Positions 10,001 through 19,711 of a stretch of 64,000 bases of DNA are shown here, piece by piece. The translations under genes were made by a program, and so were the position numbers. The stretch comes from Lysinibacillus macroides (lineage in GTDB: Bacteria; Bacillota; Bacilli; Bacillales_A; Planococcaceae): assembly GCF_001281525.1 (NCBI RefSeq), contig NZ_LGCI01000010.1:734869-798868 (forward strand). Direction: 5' to 3'. Below the pieces are notes generated by a model, which was given only the letters and a program-made list of their open reading frames with translations, was not told where the DNA came from and did no database searches. How positions within the stretch are numbered: position 1 is the first letter of the stretch; the number at the start of each line of letters is the position of its first letter.

Positions 10001-13000
10001 ATCAAACTAACCAATGTTTCTTCTGATAACGGGATAATAGCTGCTTGATGAATCACTTCTCTCTGTTTAGCATCTGGTAAAACAATTAAGAAAGATGATT
10101 GCTGCCACGCCTCAATACCTTGACTAAGTTTATCTAATAATTGAATATAGGCATGAAACATTTCGTTCAACAGACCTGTAGGGAATAATGCTTCAATACC
10201 ATCCCACGATAGGATAAGTTCACCATCTTGTTCAAATACTTGGTGATCTAACCAAACTTGAGGTGTTTGAGAGGCTCCATAAACAATTTTCCCTAAATAT
10301 GATATATCCTCCAAGTGATCCTTATTTACACCAATACCACTTGTAAAAACAATAGGCATGACAATATCATTAAACTGCGTGTTCTTTTCTTTCCTCAACA
10401 TTCTTTCTACCTCTACACCACTCACCAATGTATGTTCAAGGTCCTGTAATAATTGTCTTTGCGTATCTTGACATCGCATAATAAAATTGCTTTCATGGCG
10501 ATGATCTATTTCAACCAATACTAATGATGTAAAGTCACCAACTAATTTATCTACATCTTCATGTAAGGGCAATCGATTAAAATGTGTTAAGTTTAATGTA
10601 AAATGTTGATGTCTACTATAGCGTCCTAAAACTTCTGCATAGGCAGTCATAATAACATTTGAAGGCGTCAATTTAAGTTGATATGCCATTTGCTTTATGG
10701 CTGTCCATTTGTCCTTCGATAACATAGCTTGATATCGAGTAAACTTTTGTTCAGCAATGTCATGTGGCTGCTTTTCTATCGGCAATTCAGGTGCAGGTGG
10801 CAACTTTTGAATGCGTGCCTCCCAGTAGTCCATATCTTTTTTATACTGAGAAGATTTTTTTAAATCAGCGAGCGCAATCGCATAATCTCTAAAGCTAATA
10901 TTAATCATTGGTAGGGTTAGAGCTGGCGCATTATATAGCTTGTACCATTCATCAAATAATAGAAAAATGCTATAACCATCAAATACCGTATTATCAAAAC
11001 TGACATGTAATCGGTTTTTTTGATCATGACTTAAGCTTGCTTCAATGGCAAACAAGGGCCATTTACTGACATCAAATTGGCGTTGTGACATCTTGTTTCT
11101 TGTAGATAACACCCCTTTTTCAAAAGCTACTTGATCTTGATATTTGTAAACATTGATCTTAATTTGATAATAGGGTACTTCCTTTATAATCTTTTGAGAA
11201 AGTCCATTGTCTAATACAACAGCCCTCATAATATCATGACGTTGAATTAATTGATTCCACGCAGCTGTAACTGTCGCCATATCCAATTCGTCACACTCAA
11301 GCTCAAAATAACAATGAGCAGAAACATCACTTAAATCATACACACCGCTTCTTCCTAGCCAATATGACTGCTGAATATCCGTCAATGGGAATGGATCATA
11401 TAAATGGTCTGTATCACATTGGATAGCGGCAAATGAAGTCAATTTACTATCCGCATTACTTGTTTCTACAATCTGCAAATGTTCAGATACATAATTCGCA
11501 AAATCACCAAATATAGGATATTTAAAAATTGTTTCCAATGAAATTGGTATATTTAATTTTTTTTGTAATTGACTATTAAGCTGTGTCGCAATTAATGAAT
11601 CTCCACCAAGTTGGTAAAAATTATCTTCTAGTGAAATAGGCGATTTGTCTAAAACATCTTGCCAAATATTTGCGATTTTTTGTTCTAAAGCATTCATTGA
11701 ACGTGTAGGCTCCATCTGCTCATGAACACCTGTATTGATGCTTGTTCTTAATAACTTACGATCCAATTTCCCGTTATTTGTAACAGGCATTTCAAGTAAC
11801 ATTGTTACATTTTTAGGAATCATATAATCAGGCAATTGCTCTCTTAAGTAGCTCTCTAATTGTTTTTGATTTAGTTGAATCTTTACTGGTGATGGTTGTG
11901 CCAGAAAAATATGATGCGCATATAGTTGCGGATGGTTAATTACTTTCACATTCGCATAACCTGATTCACTGAAAACATCTAGCCATTGCTCATCCGATAA
12001 TAGCGGCTGACAAACATCTTTTCGATTATCTTCAAATTGTGTAAAGCCTTGTTCTTCAAAACCTGTCGTAATTAACTGTAAACTATTATTTTGTGTATTT
12101 TCTGTAACAACCATCAGCCCATCTGCATCTAATAATTGTTCCATCAATCGCATAGCTTTTGGTAAGTTTTTCACTCTATGCAATGCATTGTTGGCAATAA
12201 TGATGTCATAATGATTACGTTGATATCCCTGCAAAATAGGGTCTATGTCGATATCTAAAGTTTTATATTCAATAGTGTCTGATAGTATTTTTTCAAACTT
12301 GTTTTTAAAATACATGGAGGTATCTGTAATTGTATAGCGATAGTTAATCCCTGTTAGTTGCTTCACAATTGCTTTTGTAAGCGAGCTACCTCTTGCACCT
12401 AATTCTAAAATTTGCAGGGGACGCTTCCATTTATTTTTGGCACTACTTAGCATGTGAATAATAGTTGCCAGCACTTGATTACTTTCCTTAGCACCTGGCT
12501 CCTCAGAAATTACTTCCATTGGTGTTAATGTGTCTTCTGTAAATAATAGAGTTGCTGGCGCCACTTCTCCCTGAATAATGGCTTGCCCACTCTCTATAAA
12601 AGCAGTGCCAAATTGTTTTATTCTTGGATAATTTTCTAATAATGGCATCTTGCAATCAGACAGGTCACATGTATTTTCATAGATTACCATATCTGCTGTA
12701 GTTACTAGCTGAAGCTGATGCAGGAATCCAAACCATTGATGGAAAAGTGCATAATACCTAGCATCTATATTATTTTCTTCCAGTATTTGTTGTAAATGAT
12801 AAACATCTCCTTGTTTCATAGGGAAACCAGCTTGTTGTAGGATGAACGTTATACCATAGCAAGTTAATTGTTCGATCTCTGTACGAAAGTGCTGTATGGT
12901 TTTTGAACAGCTTCGAGCATCGACACTAAAGCTTTCAGAAATAACTTCCATTACATTTTGTATAAGCTTTGGTATGTCAGATGAGGTTGAATGAATATCA

Positions 13001-15990
13001 AAAATATCACCAAAACTATCAGCCGTAATAAACGCATGAAGAGTATTCGCATTTTTCTGTTGATTTGCTAAGACAACTGCATCTTTAATACCCTTATTTC
13101 CCTTTAAGCTTCTTTCGATTTCACCTAGCTCAATGCGATGTCCATTGACTTTAATTTGTTCATCTTTACGACCTAAAAATTCTAAAATGCCATCTTCTGA
13201 ATACTTACCAAAATCTCCTGTTTTATACCATTTTTCACCATCTATATAAACAAACTGGCTTTTGGTTTGTTGCTCATTCCCTTTATAGCCTACTGCAATA
13301 CTTTTACCACCAATCCATAATTCACCAGCTACTTGATTTGGACAGTCTTCTCCTCTTTCATTTACTACTCGATATGCTTGATTTGGTAACGGGTATCCGT
13401 ACGGTATGCTAGACAGCTCACACGCTTCATCATTTGTTATTTGATAATAATTGGACCAAATACCACCTTCAGTAGCTCCGCCCATCGCGATAAGGGTGCT
13501 ATTAGGTGTTTTGATCTGCATTTGCTTGACTAAATCCGGCTTAATCCAATCCCCAGAAAGATAAACATACCTAACGGATGAAAGAATCTTTCCTTCATGT
13601 TCTAATTCAGCGCATAACATCTCAAATAAAATAGGGGCGGAATTCCATACTGTAATATTAAATTCCTCCACGTACTTGACCCACTTATCAGCAGTTCGAA
13701 CCTCATGTTCATTAAGTAAAATGAGTTTACCGCCTACAGCTAGTAAGCCAAACATATCATAGATAGATAAATCAAATTCAGTTGCTGACACGGCCAACAC
13801 GCTATCTGAAGCGTCAATTTGCTGTAATTGATTCACAGCATAAATCGTGTTCCATGCAGCTTCATGGGTCATTTCTACACCTTTTGGTACACCCGTTGAA
13901 CCTGAGGTGAAAATGATATATGCAGTTGAAGCTGGATCATATGAAATTTCAACACTTTGACGACATTGTTCGGCATCAGTAACAGATAAAAAGGAAATAC
14001 CACTGCCATTCTCCAATTGTGGCTGATCCGTTACAACAACACATATATCGGCTGCCTGATAAATTTTGCTTCTTCGTGACAATGGCTGCTTTAGACTAAT
14101 TGGGACATATACTGCCCCCGCCGCTAAAATGCCTAAGATTGTAGCAATTTGCTGGATGCCTCGTTCCATTAGTATTCCTACTGCATCCCCTTTTTTAATA
14201 CCATTATTTTTCAAGTATTGTGCAATACTAAGGGCTTTTTCCTGTAATAAGCCATATGTACATGACATGTTAGCTGCAGGAAAAATCAATGCTACATCAT
14301 TAGGAGATCTTTGAGCATGTTCAAAGAACGGAGCATGTAAACAAGTAGGCTCAATTTCTAATTGTGTTAGCACATTGTTTCTTACATTTAGTTGATCTGT
14401 TAGAGGAACAAGTAAAGGACTTGACCAATCCTCGGTATGGCATATATATTCAACGGTTTGTTTAAAGCTTGCAAACATATCATCCAATATATGAGGCTTA
14501 AAAATATCATCTAAACTATCCCAAATTAGTAATAAACCATTGTCTTGTTCAAATACTTGAAAATCTAGCCAAACTTGTGGTGTTTGAGAAATCATATAGT
14601 GAATATCACCAAACACTTCGGTAAACTCTTCATTCAATAAAGGTGTACCTATATTACAAGAAAAAACAACTGGTGCAATTTGTTGTTCACTGCCATGCTG
14701 ACGAATAAAATCTCGTTGAACATCAATACCTGAATAGGATGTATATTGCATATCTTGATGAAATTGCGCCTGAATTGCTTGTATATCCTGTAAAAATGGT
14801 CTTGGCTCCTTTAAATCTACCTCTAATAAAAGCAGTGTTGTAAAATCTGCTACTACTTCTTCAATATTAAATTTATCAGATGATTGTCGATTAAATAACG
14901 GAATATTGATTAAAAAATGATCATTTTCACTCCATTTATTTAGAACAAGACTATAGATGGTTAGCAATACCATCGCTGGTGTAACACCTGATTTAGAAGA
15001 AAGATGCTGTAGTTTTTTCCATAACTCTGCACTTAAAAAGAAAGAACGTCGATTAAATAGAGGCCTTATTTCTGACTTATTGGCAACAGGCAATAAAGGC
15101 TTAGTTGGCAAGGTTGCCAATCTTTTTGTCCAATAAGCCTTTGCCTCGTTTCTTTCATTTTTTTGCTCTTCATCTTTTTCTACCAAATATGTAGCAAAAT
15201 TCCATCCAAGAGGTGCTTGAGGCTGCACATTTCGATTATATATCGCCACTAAATCTCTTAATAGTATTTGATAGCTTTGAACATCTGCCACTAAAAGATC
15301 AATATCGAAAAATAAGCGACCCTTATTGTCTGGCAATAAAGTAATTTGTAATTCTGCGACTTGGCCTTCTTCAATTTTTAATAACCTATGAGAGGTTTGA
15401 TGTCGCATCTCTTCTAAATGCTCTTGAATTTGATGATTATTTGCTGTTCGATAATCATGAATAATTAAAGGCCTTACCTGTGATTTTTTTAAAATATACT
15501 GTTTTCCATCTGCGGTAAAAATAGATCTCAGCATAGGGTGGTGCTCTTGCAGCTTCTTCCAAGCAGAAGCGAGTCTTTCAGTATCTATATGTTGAACATT
15601 AACCTCTAAATATCCATGACAGCCTAAATTGCCCAGGTACTGGCCATCATATCGTCCTATCCAATAAGCATGCTGAACTTCTGTTAATGGGAAAGGCTGA
15701 TACATGTCTACATCCTCTATTTCAACCCTACATGCCATCTGTTCTTGTATGAATGCTTCGTTCATAAATAATGGTTGCCACTCCTTTAAGTAAGGGTTTT
15801 TCACCAATTGCTCAAAGGTCAAACGATAGCCTAGTTTTTTACTTAAGTTGATTAATTTCATTATTTGAATGGATGATAATCCCATATGTAACAAATTTTC
15901 ATCCTCTGCTATTTCTCCGCCATGATTCAACATACTACATACTGTATCTTTAAATGTTTGCCATTTTAGTAAGCCCACTGCCTGCTTCAT
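7078..15990 (-). CDS. Siderophore NRPS: ArCP-Cy-A-PCP-Cy-A-PCP, each A domain with an embedded MT-fold domain
   Basis: A 2970-aa assembly-line protein. Residues 1-75 form an aryl carrier protein (GLSSIQ, carrier Ser40). Cy1 (about 97-540) has the heterocyclisation motif D231-x4-D236-x2-S239. A1 (about 550-1000) has the TSGSTG core at 695-700 and specificity positions reading D-L-Y-N-L-S, the cysteine code. An MT-like insert spans about 1035-1365, then PCP1 (Ser1465). Cy2 (about 1530-1970) has D1666-x4-D1671-x2-S1674. A2 (about 1990-2420) again has the cysteine code, with an MT-like insert about 2440-2815, then PCP2 (Ser2917). Both inserts have a damaged SAM motif (ELGARGSS at 1196, ELGTRTGHG at 2645, where Gly is replaced by Arg), which recalls the PchE 'stealth epimerase' more than an active N-methyltransferase. 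The acidic, Lys/Glu-rich C-terminus probably docks to the TubC-like N-terminus of the second NRPS. Confidence 0.9.
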   Translation of the reverse strand: MKQAVGLLKWQTFKDTVCSMLNHGGEIAEDENLLHMGLSSIQIMKLINLSKKLGYRLTFEQLVKNPYLKEWQPLFMNEAFIQEQMACRVEIEDVDMYQPFPLTEVQHAYWIGRYDGQYLGNLGCHGYLEVNVQHIDTERLASAWKKLQEHHPMLRSIFTADGKQYILKKSQVRPLIIHDYRTANNHQIQEHLEEMRHQTSHRLLKIEEGQVAELQITLLPDNKGRLFFDIDLLVADVQSYQILLRDLVAIYNRNVQPQAPLGWNFATYLVEKDEEQKNERNEAKAYWTKRLATLPTKPLLPVANKSEIRPLFNRRSFFLSAELWKKLQHLSSKSGVTPAMVLLTIYSLVLNKWSENDHFLINIPLFNRQSSDKFNIEEVVADFTTLLLLEVDLKEPRPFLQDIQAIQAQFHQDMQYTSYSGIDVQRDFIRQHGSEQQIAPVVFSCNIGTPLLNEEFTEVFGDIHYMISQTPQVWLDFQVFEQDNGLLLIWDSLDDIFKPHILDDMFASFKQTVEYICHTEDWSSPLLVPLTDQLNVRNNVLTQLEIEPTCLHAPFFEHAQRSPNDVALIFPAANMSCTYGLLQEKALSIAQYLKNNGIKKGDAVGILMERGIQQIATILGILAAGAVYVPISLKQPLSRRSKIYQAADICVVVTDQPQLENGSGISFLSVTDAEQCRQSVEISYDPASTAYIIFTSGSTGVPKGVEMTHEAAWNTIYAVNQLQQIDASDSVLAVSATEFDLSIYDMFGLLAVGGKLILLNEHEVRTADKWVKYVEEFNITVWNSAPILFEMLCAELEHEGKILSSVRYVYLSGDWIKPDLVKQMQIKTPNSTLIAMGGATEGGIWSNYYQITNDEACELSSIPYGYPLPNQAYRVVNERGEDCPNQVAGELWIGGKSIAVGYKGNEQQTKSQFVYIDGEKWYKTGDFGKYSEDGILEFLGRKDEQIKVNGHRIELGEIERSLKGNKGIKDAVVLANQQKNANTLHAFITADSFGDIFDIHSTSSDIPKLIQNVMEVISESFSVDARSCSKTIQHFRTEIEQLTCYGITFILQQAGFPMKQGDVYHLQQILEENNIDARYYALFHQWFGFLHQLQLVTTADMVIYENTCDLSDCKMPLLENYPRIKQFGTAFIESGQAIIQGEVAPATLLFTEDTLTPMEVISEEPGAKESNQVLATIIHMLSSAKNKWKRPLQILELGARGSSLTKAIVKQLTGINYRYTITDTSMYFKNKFEKILSDTIEYKTLDIDIDPILQGYQRNHYDIIIANNALHRVKNLPKAMRLMEQLLDADGLMVVTENTQNNSLQLITTGFEEQGFTQFEDNRKDVCQPLLSDEQWLDVFSESGYANVKVINHPQLYAHHIFLAQPSPVKIQLNQKQLESYLREQLPDYMIPKNVTMLLEMPVTNNGKLDRKLLRTSINTGVHEQMEPTRSMNALEQKIANIWQDVLDKSPISLEDNFYQLGGDSLIATQLNSQLQKKLNIPISLETIFKYPIFGDFANYVSEHLQIVETSNADSKLTSFAAIQCDTDHLYDPFPLTDIQQSYWLGRSGVYDLSDVSAHCYFELECDELDMATVTAAWNQLIQRHDIMRAVVLDNGLSQKIIKEVPYYQIKINVYKYQDQVAFEKGVLSTRNKMSQRQFDVSKWPLFAIEASLSHDQKNRLHVSFDNTVFDGYSIFLLFDEWYKLYNAPALTLPMINISFRDYAIALADLKKSSQYKKDMDYWEARIQKLPPAPELPIEKQPHDIAEQKFTRYQAMLSKDKWTAIKQMAYQLKLTPSNVIMTAYAEVLGRYSRHQHFTLNLTHFNRLPLHEDVDKLVGDFTSLVLVEIDHRHESNFIMRCQDTQRQLLQDLEHTLVSGVEVERMLRKEKNTQFNDIVMPIVFTSGIGVNKDHLEDISYLGKIVYGASQTPQVWLDHQVFEQDGELILSWDGIEALFPTGLLNEMFHAYIQLLDKLSQGIEAWQQSSFLIVLPDAKQREVIHQAAIIPLSEETLVSLIEKQCIENRKNTAIIAPSATISYEELDTLSKNIAYSVSPGQAQVIVVLIEKDWQQIVAALGIMRAGIAYLPVDIDTPIERLHQIIQQAQVDSLMTTQSLASRYSNLRMNIYIVEELIATNKDKPSIFRDVKPDDLAYIIFTSGSTGKPKGVEITHRSVVNTILDINKRFDVTDSDRSIALSNFTFDLSIYDIFGLLSVGGAVVIPEIQRLKDPEHWLDMLHKHHITIWNTVPTFMEMLVDYHKTARTIAERGHDLKAVLLSGDWIPLTLPEKIKNIFEGANVISLGGATECSIWSNYYIINTVQESWKSIPYGKSLSHQQLYVLNKNYEDCPVWVKGDLYIGGIGLSVGYCHDPERTKAHYIHHPITGERIYKTGDLARFLPDGNIEFLGREDQQVKINGHRVELGDIEANLCKFPIIQQAVVTMQEQKLIGHLKLYEHIQHELIQTIATDTNLVKSIEMIKKELAHSTANLRINQLADYTQSIEWLSVGTMFLDLYALTIFKAEGQVFIKEDIMRSVANVYASLMEHWLDYLVHYGFVEKRASSYIVNFSENGALNYINHQLNDFNLDEMKQTLQQLREQLITSRSARLAILKGEQSAKAYLLDSQGFLTPEQLGQYNLWSRHTEKLVEHMLATLAKSDTNQALNVLELGTRTGHGTDNFAKVFKNAGQYTYCDESSDFINWKKASTTQEHIKFKQFDVNIPPDNQQYALHDYDIIIAENTLHRSHHLNNTMAYLKRLLKPGGLIILTENVKNNALLLITVAFFEEGYHQLRDFRCTEKLPLLNREAWQSLMKDEGYTCLLEWPQSDSKWLGEHIMIAGGPAQIKSLSVEQFAEEVKNTIPKYMCPDHYFVHERFPITANGKLDRKQLAQYQTFHQPDIVEQGRLAVTLEEQAIVKVWNEILETEYRSIKDNFFEQGGDSLKAIRFINKLDEQGYVLTLEKLFLHPTIEGLALNLEEKKDEQDKEEAQVTGSL

Positions 15991-16001
15991 TGAAATTCCT
16001 C

Positions 16002-17621
16002 CTACTCTATATATTGTGCAATTAATTTTTTCTTGTCAGACTTACCTACATTAATATAAGGTATAGCATCTACATAAATTAATTGGTCAGGAAGTTTATA
16101 ATGAGCTACACCAACTTTCGTCAAAAATTTACACAGCTCAGTCAAGGTTAGTTCCTTGTTCTTTTTAACAACAAATGCGCATATCCGCTCACCTAATTCC
16201 GCATCAGAAACACCAGCAACGGAAACATCTATGATTTCAGTATGTTCACGAATATAGCTCTCTACCTCACTAGGTATAACATTTTCCCCAGCGCGATTAA
16301 TTTGTTCCTTCACTCTTCCAAGAATCTGAATATTTCCTTTACTTGTTACTCTTGCCTTATCCCCTGTCTTAAAATAACCATCTGCTGTAAAGCTTTTCTT
16401 ATTCATATCAGGCGATTTATAGTAGCCTAGGAATGTATAAGGTCCTTTTTGAATTAATTCCCCTGCTTGGCCTTGAGGAACCTCATGTCCATCCTCATCA
16501 ACGATTTTAAATTTATCTCCTTGAGAAATTGGTTGACCTTGACATGATATAATCGTATCAATGTCATCATTTGGTGAAGTAAAGCATGTAATTCCTTCAC
16601 CAAGCCCATACCCTTGTATTAACTGGCACTGGAATTGTGTCATCAATTGAAGAGCCAATTTTTTGTCTAACTTAGCTGCGCCCAATAGAATATATTCTAT
16701 TGAAGATAAATCAGCATGTTCTTCTAAAGCTAAAGATTCTACCCATAAATTTGCAATAACAGGCACAATTGACGTAAACGTGACACGCTCTCTTTCTATC
16801 CAGCCAAGAACCTCATCAAATGTGCTAGTTGAACTAAGTACAACTTTACCACCTTTGCTGAAAGTGCCTATTACCCCTGGTGAGCATAGTGGATAATCAT
16901 GTGCAATTGATAACACAGCAAGATACGTACTTTCTTGCGTCACTTGACAATGATCTGCAGCAGCTTTTGCGTTATATAAGTACGCCGTGTGCAATCTGGG
17001 AATAACTTTAGGTGTACCTGTCGTGCCACCTGAAAGCAAAAATAGAGCAATATCTTTATAAGAAGATTGATGTTTCATCAAGTCGCTATTTTGTGTAAAC
17101 GACTCAGCCTCAATTTCTTGTAAAGAAATAAATACATCATTTGGTTCATCTGTAATAATCGAAACAATACTTGGCTGTTCCTTTGCTACGCTCATAGCCA
17201 TTAATTTATAATCGTAGCCAAGAAATGATGATGGAATAATCATGGCTACTGGTTCCGTTAAATTAGCTACATTCGCGATATCTTTTTCTCGATGCGTCGG
17301 CAATAACAAAATAGGTCTCGCGCCTATAATAAATAATGCAAAGCATGCCTTTATAAAATACATAGTATTTGGTAATTGTACGAGTACATTGTCTCCCTTT
17401 TTAATGCCTTTAGCTAATAAGCCCTGCGCTAAGAAATTTGCAGAACGATACAATTTCTCATATGTTACCGTTCCAGTTTGATCTACTAGCGCAACTTTGC
17501 CTTTATACATATCAGCCCAATTTTTTAATGCATCTGCTAAGGATAACTGTTCAAGGTAACCAGCTTTTTCATAATGCTCCACAAATTTCGTAACTATATC
17601 TACTGTCTGTACGTTGTCCAT
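16002..17621 (-). CDS. Aryl-acid AMP ligase loading the ArCP (DhbE/PchD/YbtE-like)
   Basis: Stand-alone adenylation enzyme of 539 aa that activates an aryl acid as AMP ester and loads it on the carrier domain of the 2970-aa NRPS. The A3 core LLSGGTTGTPK lies at about 195-205, TGDKAR and RAGENVIPSEVE follow, and the C-terminal GKSDKK contains the adenylation lysine. I chose the ATG at 17621 because GGAGG lies about nine bases before it; an in-frame ATG at 17651 lacks this. The gene overlaps the O-methyltransferase gene by 53 bases. The substrate pocket reads H241-D242-Y-P-L-C-S247. DhbE-type enzymes have His-Asn there, with Asn contacting the ortho hydroxyl, so Asp242 is unusual. Salicylate, 2,3-dihydroxybenzoate or a different aryl acid are all possible. 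Confidence 0.88.
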   Translation of the reverse strand: MDNVQTVDIVTKFVEHYEKAGYLEQLSLADALKNWADMYKGKVALVDQTGTVTYEKLYRSANFLAQGLLAKGIKKGDNVLVQLPNTMYFIKACFALFIIGARPILLLPTHREKDIANVANLTEPVAMIIPSSFLGYDYKLMAMSVAKEQPSIVSIITDEPNDVFISLQEIEAESFTQNSDLMKHQSSYKDIALFLLSGGTTGTPKVIPRLHTAYLYNAKAAADHCQVTQESTYLAVLSIAHDYPLCSPGVIGTFSKGGKVVLSSTSTFDEVLGWIERERVTFTSIVPVIANLWVESLALEEHADLSSIEYILLGAAKLDKKLALQLMTQFQCQLIQGYGLGEGITCFTSPNDDIDTIISCQGQPISQGDKFKIVDEDGHEVPQGQAGELIQKGPYTFLGYYKSPDMNKKSFTADGYFKTGDKARVTSKGNIQILGRVKEQINRAGENVIPSEVESYIREHTEIIDVSVAGVSDAELGERICAFVVKKNKELTLTELCKFLTKVGVAHYKLPDQLIYVDAIPYINVGKSDKKKLIAQYIE

Positions 17622-18621
17622 CTTTTCTAACCTCCAATATGACATCCTCATCTAGTAAATGCTTTCTGACAATATATAAATCGTGTTGGCGGAGGAGCTC
17701 CTCATACTGCTTTTCAGTTCTTTCCTTGCCATTACACATAGCCCAAATATGCATATCTCCTAAAAAAGCTGGAAGCGTTTGCTTAGTTACTCTTTCAGGC
17801 AACAATTTTTCTACAATAAACAATACATTTGTATCCGTCATAGCCTCTGCAATGTTTTTTAGTATTAAGCTAACTTTATAATCATCCCAATCATGAAGAA
17901 TTCTCGATAATATATAAATATCTGATTGATGTTCAAGCGGTAAAAAGAAATCTCCTTCTACAAACTGACATCGCTCTTCTAAACCATGTCTATGAATCGT
18001 TCGTTCTGCTTCTTCTTTTATATAACCCTTGTCAAGGATAATTCCCTTTGCTAAAGGGAAACCCTCTAAAAGTTGTACGATTACATCTCCTGCACCACCT
18101 CCTATATCAATAATTTGTTTAACCTCAGCTCTATTTCTTGTTTGGAATAGTATTGCTAAATCTAGCTGGGTACTTGAGTGCCGCATCATTTGGTTAAATG
18201 TACTTAATCTATGATCACTCCCTGCATTTATCTCAAAAAAAGCTTCATCCTCCATCAGTTCAATAGGCGATTTATTGCTTTTTATCCCTTCAAGAAAAAA
18301 AACCCATGCCTTCATACATATCCTTCCGTTAAATAAAATCATAGATTCCATTGATTGCTCACTATAGCGTGATAGCTTCTTACCAAGAGAAGTTAAATAA
18401 TACCTGTCCTTCTCTTTATTCACGAAATCCATTGCCCTAAGAACCTTCATCAAACGTTCTAATAATGGATCAGAGAGCTTTAACCTTTTAGCAAGTTGCT
18501 GATTTGTCATACTTTCTGTAAATAATGTGTTAAATATGCCTAATTCTACAGAGCTATATACAACATACGATTGTGAATAGCCTTGTATCATATGAATGAT
18601 CTTCATTTTCTCTACATCCAC
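17569..18621 (-). CDS. SAM-dependent O-methyltransferase (acetylserotonin OMT-like fold)
   Basis: A 350-aa class I O-methyltransferase. The N-terminal third is a winged-helix dimerisation domain (LFTESMTNQQLAKRLKL...LLERLMKVLRAMDFV). The SAM-binding motif DIGGGAG is at 172-178, and LSRILHDWDD contains the region that usually supplies the catalytic histidine in this family. It lies one base after the saccharopine-dehydrogenase-like gene and overlaps the AMP-ligase gene by 53 bases. It likely O-methylates the aryl hydroxyl or another hydroxyl of the product or an intermediate. If it methylates the phenolic oxygen it would alter iron binding, so the target matters for deciding what the product does. 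Target is not determined from sequence. Confidence 0.82.
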   Translation of the reverse strand: MDVEKMKIIHMIQGYSQSYVVYSSVELGIFNTLFTESMTNQQLAKRLKLSDPLLERLMKVLRAMDFVNKEKDRYYLTSLGKKLSRYSEQSMESMILFNGRICMKAWVFFLEGIKSNKSPIELMEDEAFFEINAGSDHRLSTFNQMMRHSSTQLDLAILFQTRNRAEVKQIIDIGGGAGDVIVQLLEGFPLAKGIILDKGYIKEEAERTIHRHGLEERCQFVEGDFFLPLEHQSDIYILSRILHDWDDYKVSLILKNIAEAMTDTNVLFIVEKLLPERVTKQTLPAFLGDMHIWAMCNGKERTEKQYEELLRQHDLYIVRKHLLDEDVILEVRKDGQRTDSRYSYEICGAL

Positions 18622-18622
18622 A

Positions 18623-19711
18623 TTAATTCTCCTCTATCATTGAGATATATCCTGTTCTCAGTAGTTGATTAAAAAGCTCTTTACTATCGATTATTGATTG
18701 TGCAAAGTAGCACCCTTTTTTCTTTGTAAAATCAATATCTAACATTTGCATGGCCACACAAGCTGCTACTACACCAGAACAATAATTCCAGTTTGTACTA
18801 CTTTGTAACCACTTTTTCCTTTTTACTCCATTTTCATCCCAAACAACATATATAATGAATCCTTGGCTTTTATCCTTTGTACTATAGGTTTTCATCAAAC
18901 GATTAGCAGAAGCTCTCTTTTCCTCTTCTGTCTTAAATAACTGCATTGCCTTAATCGTAATAAAATCTGTTAACATTTTTTGCGTTGCAAAGGTATTATA
19001 AAAGTGAGCATTTGTAATCTTAAAATCGTTTAAGCATTCCATATACTCCTCACTTATAACTGGTAAAGTGTATACTTCATTAAACGGTGGCGGTAATATA
19101 ATTTGACTGCCTATTCCTGAGGTCATCTTCTTAATCGCTCCATTACAGTAATAAGCCATCCCGTGTCCCTCATCTTTTTCTAGGCTTGATATAATGTCGT
19201 AGGCTCCCGTTTCAGAGAAATTTCCTTTACCTGCAAAATAACAGCGTATATCATCAATAGATTCATGATTATTTTGCATCAAGAATGCAAGAAACATTTC
19301 GGTCAATCCAGGATAGACGCCAGCTGAAATGGCTAGAGTTATTGAACTATTTCGCTTTGTCATCGCATCTTTTATCGCTGTTTTCATCGTTTTATCGCCA
19401 GACACATCAAGATAATTTGTGTTCGTTTCCATACAAGCATCTGCTACTCGATCAAGTACAATAGAGGAAGGCCCAGCAGTGTTAATCATTAAATCGCAAT
19501 TATAGCAAAAGGAAATAAGGCTCTTTTTGTCAAAAACATCAACTGCTTTATATTGGATAGCTTCTGATTCATTGCCATATTTCTCAACTAACTTTTCTAT
19601 TTTTCTACTACCTAGTAATAATTGGTAAGAATTATTTTCTAATAATGTCTCAACAACTCCTGAACCTACTTGTCCTGTTGCACCAACAATTCCAATAGAC
19701 TTTCTATTCAT
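18623..19711 (-). CDS. Saccharopine-dehydrogenase-like NAD(P)-binding protein of the cluster
   Basis: A 362-aa protein with an N-terminal Rossmann fold (GIVGATGQVGSGVVETLL, residues 7-24) followed by INTAGPSS and NYLDVSGD, which are typical of the saccharopine dehydrogenase/trans-acting reductase superfamily. Members of this superfamily occur in secondary-metabolite clusters as imine or thioester reductases. It overlaps the TE-containing NRPS gene by eight bases, so it is translated as part of the operon. The cluster therefore has two unrelated reductases, this one and the Gfo/Idh-type domain at 4732-6924. It may reduce a second thiazoline or a released aldehyde/imine. Role is inference; family is reasonably clear. 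Confidence 0.7.
   Translation of the reverse strand: MNRKSIGIVGATGQVGSGVVETLLENNSYQLLLGSRKIEKLVEKYGNESEAIQYKAVDVFDKKSLISFCYNCDLMINTAGPSSIVLDRVADACMETNTNYLDVSGDKTMKTAIKDAMTKRNSSITLAISAGVYPGLTEMFLAFLMQNNHESIDDIRCYFAGKGNFSETGAYDIISSLEKDEGHGMAYYCNGAIKKMTSGIGSQIILPPPFNEVYTLPVISEEYMECLNDFKITNAHFYNTFATQKMLTDFITIKAMQLFKTEEEKRASANRLMKTYSTKDKSQGFIIYVVWDENGVKRKKWLQSSTNWNYCSGVVAACVAMQMLDIDFTKKKGCYFAQSIIDSKELFNQLLRTGYISMIEEN

Noticed and set aside
17621-17651. Upstream ATG of the aryl-AMP ligase gene
   Set aside because: The ATG at 17621 has GGAGG at proper spacing; the upstream ATG has none and increases overlap with the O-methyltransferase gene.
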